Shown piece by piece: positions 60,757-64,000 of a DNA stretch of 64,000 nt (positions within the stretch are counted from its first letter, which is position 1; every line of letters begins with the position of its first letter). The position numbers and the translations under genes are program-made. The notes beneath the pieces were generated by a model that did no database searches, was not told the DNA's origin, and saw nothing but the letters and a program-made list of their open reading frames with translations. Source of the DNA: Pedobacter xixiisoli (lineage in GTDB: Bacteria > Bacteroidota > Bacteroidia > Sphingobacteriales > Sphingobacteriaceae); the NCBI RefSeq assembly GCF_900215335.1, contig NZ_OCMT01000005.1:238130-302129 (forward strand), given 5' to 3'.

Positions 60757-61338
60757 CTAAAATTCTACTTTAGGAGCGTTTTGCGCACCAGCGTCTGCTT
60801 TAAAAGCAGCCTTTTGTGAAAAGCCGAACATACCAGCTGTTAAGTTGTTAGGGAACGACCTAACTTTGGTGTTGTAAACTTGTACAGAAGCATTATAATC
60901 TGTACGGGCTACCGTAATTCTGTTTTCTGTTCCTTCCAATTGTGCAGATAAATCTCTAAATTGATCTGTAGCTTTCAATTGTGGGTAGTTTTCTGTTAAT
61001 ACCATTAAACGACCTAAAGCCTGTGTAATTTGACCTTGAGCCTGTTGGTATTTTTGCATATTCTCTTCTGTAAGCTTATTAGGGTCTACAGTAATTTGAC
61101 TTGCTTTGCTACGAGCTTCTATAACAGCTGTTAAAGTAGATTGCTCAAATTTCGCTGCGCCCTTAACGGTGCTTACCAAGTTAGGGATTAAATCCGATCT
61201 GCGTTGGTATTGAGCTTCCACAGCTCCCCATTTTGTTTTAACATCCTCATCTAGTTTTACCATGCTGTTATATCCACAGCCGCTAAACAAAGCTACTATT
61301 GCAACAATCGCAACAATTCCAATTAAAACTTTTTTCAT
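60757..61338 (-). CDS. LemA family protein
   Basis: 193 residues. An N-terminal helix (about 5-20) is followed by a Cys-containing GCGYN segment, so it may be a lipoprotein or anchored. The LemA coiled-coil body contains VKTKWGAVEAQYQRRSDLIPNLV, ARSKASQITVD, QGQITQALGRLMVLTENYPQLKA, RDLSAQLEGTENRITVARTDYN and PNNLTAGMFGF. It belongs to the same strand cluster as the two TPM genes, with gaps of 84 and 68 bases. Confidence 0.94.
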   Translation of the reverse strand: MKKVLIGIVAIVAIVALFSGCGYNSMVKLDEDVKTKWGAVEAQYQRRSDLIPNLVSTVKGAAKFEQSTLTAVIEARSKASQITVDPNKLTEENMQKYQQAQGQITQALGRLMVLTENYPQLKATDQFRDLSAQLEGTENRITVARTDYNASVQVYNTKVRSFPNNLTAGMFGFSQKAAFKADAGAQNAPKVEF

Positions 61339-61525
61339 GTTATTTCTTTTTAGGTTTTATTATTTGATGATTAGATATCAATATTCATTCCTTGTTACTA
61401 AAACGCATAAAAAACTGACAAGTTGCCATATTCCAATACAAGATAAGTAAATAAAATAACAGCATCTAATATCTCTTCGAATAGTAATCAGACAATTTAA
61501 CAATAAAACAATCCAACAATAATTC

Positions 61526-61533
61526 TAATTTTG
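61526..61533 (+). promoter_or_regulatory. -7 promoter element of the FAD-dependent oxidoreductase gene
   Basis: TAATTTTG, full TAnnTTTG match, 31 bases before the ATG at 61565, in the divergent gap with lemA. Confidence 0.5.
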
Positions 61534-61564
61534 CAGTGTTCGAGATAAAAACTCGACATACGCC

Positions 61565-63112
61565 ATGCAAAAAGACATCGAAATAACCATTGTTCCTCAC
61601 AATGTAGATAATCAGGTAGCAATTACAGAAAGCTTAGCCAAAGCATTAAATGTAAGCCCAAACAAAATCAAACATTTCAAAATATTAAAACGCTCTATTG
61701 ATGCCCGCTCTAGAAAAGTGGTTTATCGAATGCAAGTTAGAGCTTTCTTAGATGAGGAATATATTGATGAAGAACAAGTTTTTAAATACTCCAAGGTTAC
61801 TGACGATAAAAAAGTAATTATTGTAGGTGCTGGCCCCGCTGGTTTGTTTGCTGCATTGCAATGCATCGAAAACGGACTTAAGCCAATTGTGGTAGAACGC
61901 GGCAAAGATGTGAAACAACGTCGTAGAGATTTGGCGGCAATCAACAAACAAGGTGTCGTTAATACGGAATCTAATTATTGTTATGGTGAAGGCGGCGCCG
62001 GAACTTATTCAGATGGAAAGCTCTACACTAGGTCTAACAAACGAGGTGATATCAATAAGGTATTGCAAATTTTTGTGCAACATGGCGCCGATGAAGATAT
62101 CATGATTGATGCCCGGCCGCATATAGGCACAAATAAATTACCACATATCATCACTGCCATCCGCGAAACCATAATTGAAGCTGGAGGTGAAGTACTTTTT
62201 GATTCTAAATTAACAGACTTAATTATTAAGGAAGGAAGTGTACAAGGAATTGTTGTAAATAATGAGCAGGAGATAGCTGCCAAATCAGTTATTTTAGCAA
62301 CTGGTCACTCTGCTAGAGATATTTACGAGCTTTTACATCGTAAGAATATACTTATCGAAGCTAAACCTTTCGCGTTGGGCGTAAGAATAGAACATCCTCA
62401 AGACATCATAGACCAGGCGCAATATCACTGTGATATCAGGAGCGAATATTTGCCGCCTGCATATTATAGTTTGGTAGAACAAGTAAAAAACAGAGGTGTA
62501 TTTTCTTTTTGTATGTGTCCCGGAGGTATCATTGCTCCATGTGCTACAGGTTTAGATGAAATTGTGGTCAATGGCTGGTCGCCATCTAAGCGAAATAACC
62601 CTTATGCCAACTCTGGAACGGTAGTGCAAGTTACTTTGGAAGACGTTCAAGGCTACGATCCATTGCGGATGTTACATTTTCAAGCCGAAATAGAACAAAA
62701 AGCATTTGAAGCGGGCGGAGGTAACCTGGTGGCGCCAGCTCAACGCATGGTAGATTTTGTAGAAAACAGACTTTCGTTAGATTTGCCGAAGAACTCTTAT
62801 CTCCCAGGTACAAAAAGTAGCATGTTGGATAATATCCTTCCAGAGTTTGTTTCCGAAAGTTTACGTGGTGCACTGCCATTATTTGGCCGTAAAATGAAAG
62901 GTTATTATACTAACGAAGCTATTTTGGTAGGTGTAGAAAGTAGAACGTCTTCGCCAGTACGTATCCCAAGAGATAAAGAAACATTCCAGCATCCGCAAAT
63001 TAAAGGCCTTTATCCGTGTGCGGAAGGTGCGGGTTATGCAGGCGGAATTGTATCTGCTGCTATAGATGGAGTCAATTGCGCAAATGCGATTCTAAACCAG
63101 AATAAACATTAG
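61565..63112 (+). CDS. FAD-dependent oxidoreductase, uncharacterised dehydrogenase family
   Basis: 515 residues. A distinct N-terminal domain (about 1-85) precedes the Rossmann motif VIIVGAGPAGLFAALQCIENGLKPIVVERG. GEGGAGTYSDGKLYTR, ILATGHSARDIYELLHRKNI and a C-terminal GAGYAGGIVSAAIDGVNCANAI are typical of the 'NAD(FAD)-utilising dehydrogenase' group widespread in bacteria, whose substrate is not known. It is a monocistronic gene. Confidence 0.9.
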   Translation: MQKDIEITIVPHNVDNQVAITESLAKALNVSPNKIKHFKILKRSIDARSRKVVYRMQVRAFLDEEYIDEEQVFKYSKVTDDKKVIIVGAGPAGLFAALQCIENGLKPIVVERGKDVKQRRRDLAAINKQGVVNTESNYCYGEGGAGTYSDGKLYTRSNKRGDINKVLQIFVQHGADEDIMIDARPHIGTNKLPHIITAIRETIIEAGGEVLFDSKLTDLIIKEGSVQGIVVNNEQEIAAKSVILATGHSARDIYELLHRKNILIEAKPFALGVRIEHPQDIIDQAQYHCDIRSEYLPPAYYSLVEQVKNRGVFSFCMCPGGIIAPCATGLDEIVVNGWSPSKRNNPYANSGTVVQVTLEDVQGYDPLRMLHFQAEIEQKAFEAGGGNLVAPAQRMVDFVENRLSLDLPKNSYLPGTKSSMLDNILPEFVSESLRGALPLFGRKMKGYYTNEAILVGVESRTSSPVRIPRDKETFQHPQIKGLYPCAEGAGYAGGIVSAAIDGVNCANAILNQNKH

Positions 63113-63217
63113 CACCTCAAAATCGTTTAATAGTTATACCGTTCAATTATCCTCTCGACAGTTCTAAAGTCAATTAATCTGTGCAATTCTAAAATCTGTA
63201 CAATCAAAAAAGTTGAA

Positions 63218-63577
63218 ATGAAAAAGACATTAATTATAGGCGCAAGTCCAGATGCTAATAGATATTCTTATAAAGCCGCACACATGTTAACCGGTCGTGG
63301 ACATGAAATTGTAAACGTTGGTATCAAAAAAGGAGCGGTTGCAGGAGTGGAGATTGAAAAGCCGCAAGCTATCTATAACGATATAGATACCATTACACTT
63401 TATATTGGGCCGCCTACACAACCAGTATATTTCGATTATATTGTAGCTACAAAGCCTAAGCGTGTAATTTTTAATCCGGGTACTGAAAATATAGAGCTGC
63501 AACGAGTATTGGACGCAAACAATATCGAATATACAGAGGCCTGTACTTTGGTATTATTAAGTATTGGTCAATATTAG
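63218..63577 (+). CDS. CoA-binding domain protein (YccU-like)
   Basis: 119 residues, one Rossmann-type CoA_binding domain: TLIIGASPDANRYSYKAAHML, the HEIVNVGIKKG strand, and VIFNPGTEN, closing with EACTLVLLSIG. It resembles the N-terminal domain of succinyl-CoA synthetase alpha but stands alone; single-domain members have no known reaction. It is separated from the oxidoreductase by 105 bases. Confidence 0.9.
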   Translation: MKKTLIIGASPDANRYSYKAAHMLTGRGHEIVNVGIKKGAVAGVEIEKPQAIYNDIDTITLYIGPPTQPVYFDYIVATKPKRVIFNPGTENIELQRVLDANNIEYTEACTLVLLSIGQY

Positions 63578-63589
63578 TTTTAAATGTTA

Positions 63590-64000
63590 GCAAATCAATT
63601 GTAGTAATTCTTCGGTTCCGATAGTCCCGCTGTTTATTCCAAGTCCGCACTCGTACCTCGCTTGCGGGCTTTCCATTTCCATCGGGTTTATTTTACTGCG
63701 GCACTGCCAGTGGCAAGCTCAGCGCCTGCAAACCGCTTACATATATATAACTATATAAAGGTTTGGATAATTCGACCTTTAATAGTCTCCATTTCCATGG
63801 GTTTTATTTTAACGGAGGCAAATCCGGTAGTAGATAGTCCAGAGCGGGTTCCGGATAGGGCTGGGGTTGCCATTGGAGCTATATAACAATTAGCTTGATG
63901 CGCTCCCTGTATATAATAGTATATATACATCACACTGCTGTTCCTTCCTTGCGGCCTTTGCATAGCCCCTTTCTTTCCCTTGCGGTAATAATGCGATCCT
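63590..64000. repeat. Repeat-rich intergenic region of unusual composition
   Basis: This 423-base tail (63578-64000) has no convincing gene. It holds a near-direct repeat (63670-63702 and 63787-63819, both CCATTTCCATnGG then TTTATTTTA). A GC-rich block at about 63651-63720 has a degenerate match at 63941-63960. Inverted-like ATATATA runs lie at 63739-63760 and 63910-63930. It resembles long dispersed non-coding repeats of Pedobacter-type genomes. It is cut by the window end. Confidence 0.55.

Noticed and set aside
63662..63886. Short protein-coding frame at the window end
   Set aside because: It lies across repeat blocks, has no promoter or sensible composition, and an opposite-strand frame of similar size also exists, which indicates chance.

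Overview
The window looks like a chromosomal segment of a Bacteroidota bacterium, most likely Sphingobacteriaceae (Pedobacter-like). The signs are a SusC/SusD pair with an ECF sigma factor and FecR regulator, Bacteroidota-type promoters (TAnnTTTG -7 element), few Shine-Dalgarno sites, a type IX secretion tail, an AT-rich sequence, and lipoproteins with short lipoboxes. This assignment is inferred from gene content only. I see no rRNA, tRNA, CRISPR array, integrase or transposase.

Layout. 1-3357: the 3' end of a class C acid phosphatase gene, a small membrane protein, a DUF4349 lipoprotein and a secreted M28 peptidase. 3369-18316: the most distinctive region. An ECF sigma factor and FecR anti-sigma precede a tight same-strand run encoding SusC, SusD, two related endonuclease/exonuclease/phosphatase (EEP) proteins, an SGNH esterase, and two more secreted proteins. 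Three proteins of this run share one about 270-residue domain that I cannot name. An OPA-family organophosphate transporter follows. No glycoside hydrolase is present, so I infer a nutrient-uptake locus for a phosphodiester- or ester-containing substrate rather than an ordinary glycan locus.

18338-23308 (minus strand): CBS protein, YkvA-like protein, GH3-family protein, LptB and RecJ. 23512-25677: metallo-beta-lactamase-fold hydrolase, response regulator, YceI. 25956-30517: MutL, two tandem rhomboids and a membrane-anchored EEP protein, closely packed. 30798-35349: CysS, a glutaminyl-cyclase-like M28 lipoprotein, an NTF2-like double-domain protein, and a glycerophosphodiesterase homologue that has lost its catalytic residues. 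35435-38164: a CopZ-like chaperone and the CopA copper ATPase.

38359-46232: a possible 36-residue peptide, RlmD, two unknown proteins, a head-GIN adhesin-like protein, a phosphoribosyltransferase, a Fic protein, IspH, ferrochelatase and a HAD phosphatase. 46229-52275: surface-polysaccharide functions (Kdo transferase WaaA, UDP-glucose dehydrogenase, UDP-glucuronate decarboxylase, GalE, an unknown helical protein and a CpsB-type PHP phosphatase). 52298-57979: ABC permease, A-type Fe-S carrier, an unknown membrane protein, the catalytic part of an acyl-CoA mutase, and DnaA. 58293-63577: NUDIX hydrolase, an unknown protein, two TPM-domain proteins with LemA, an FAD-dependent oxidoreductase and a CoA-binding protein.

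Intergenic regions carry several families of short dispersed repeats (palindrome arrays, inverted repeats beginning CGTCATTTCGA, an exact 28-bp repeat, and a longer repeat-rich tail at 63590-64000). Clear intrinsic terminators follow several genes.
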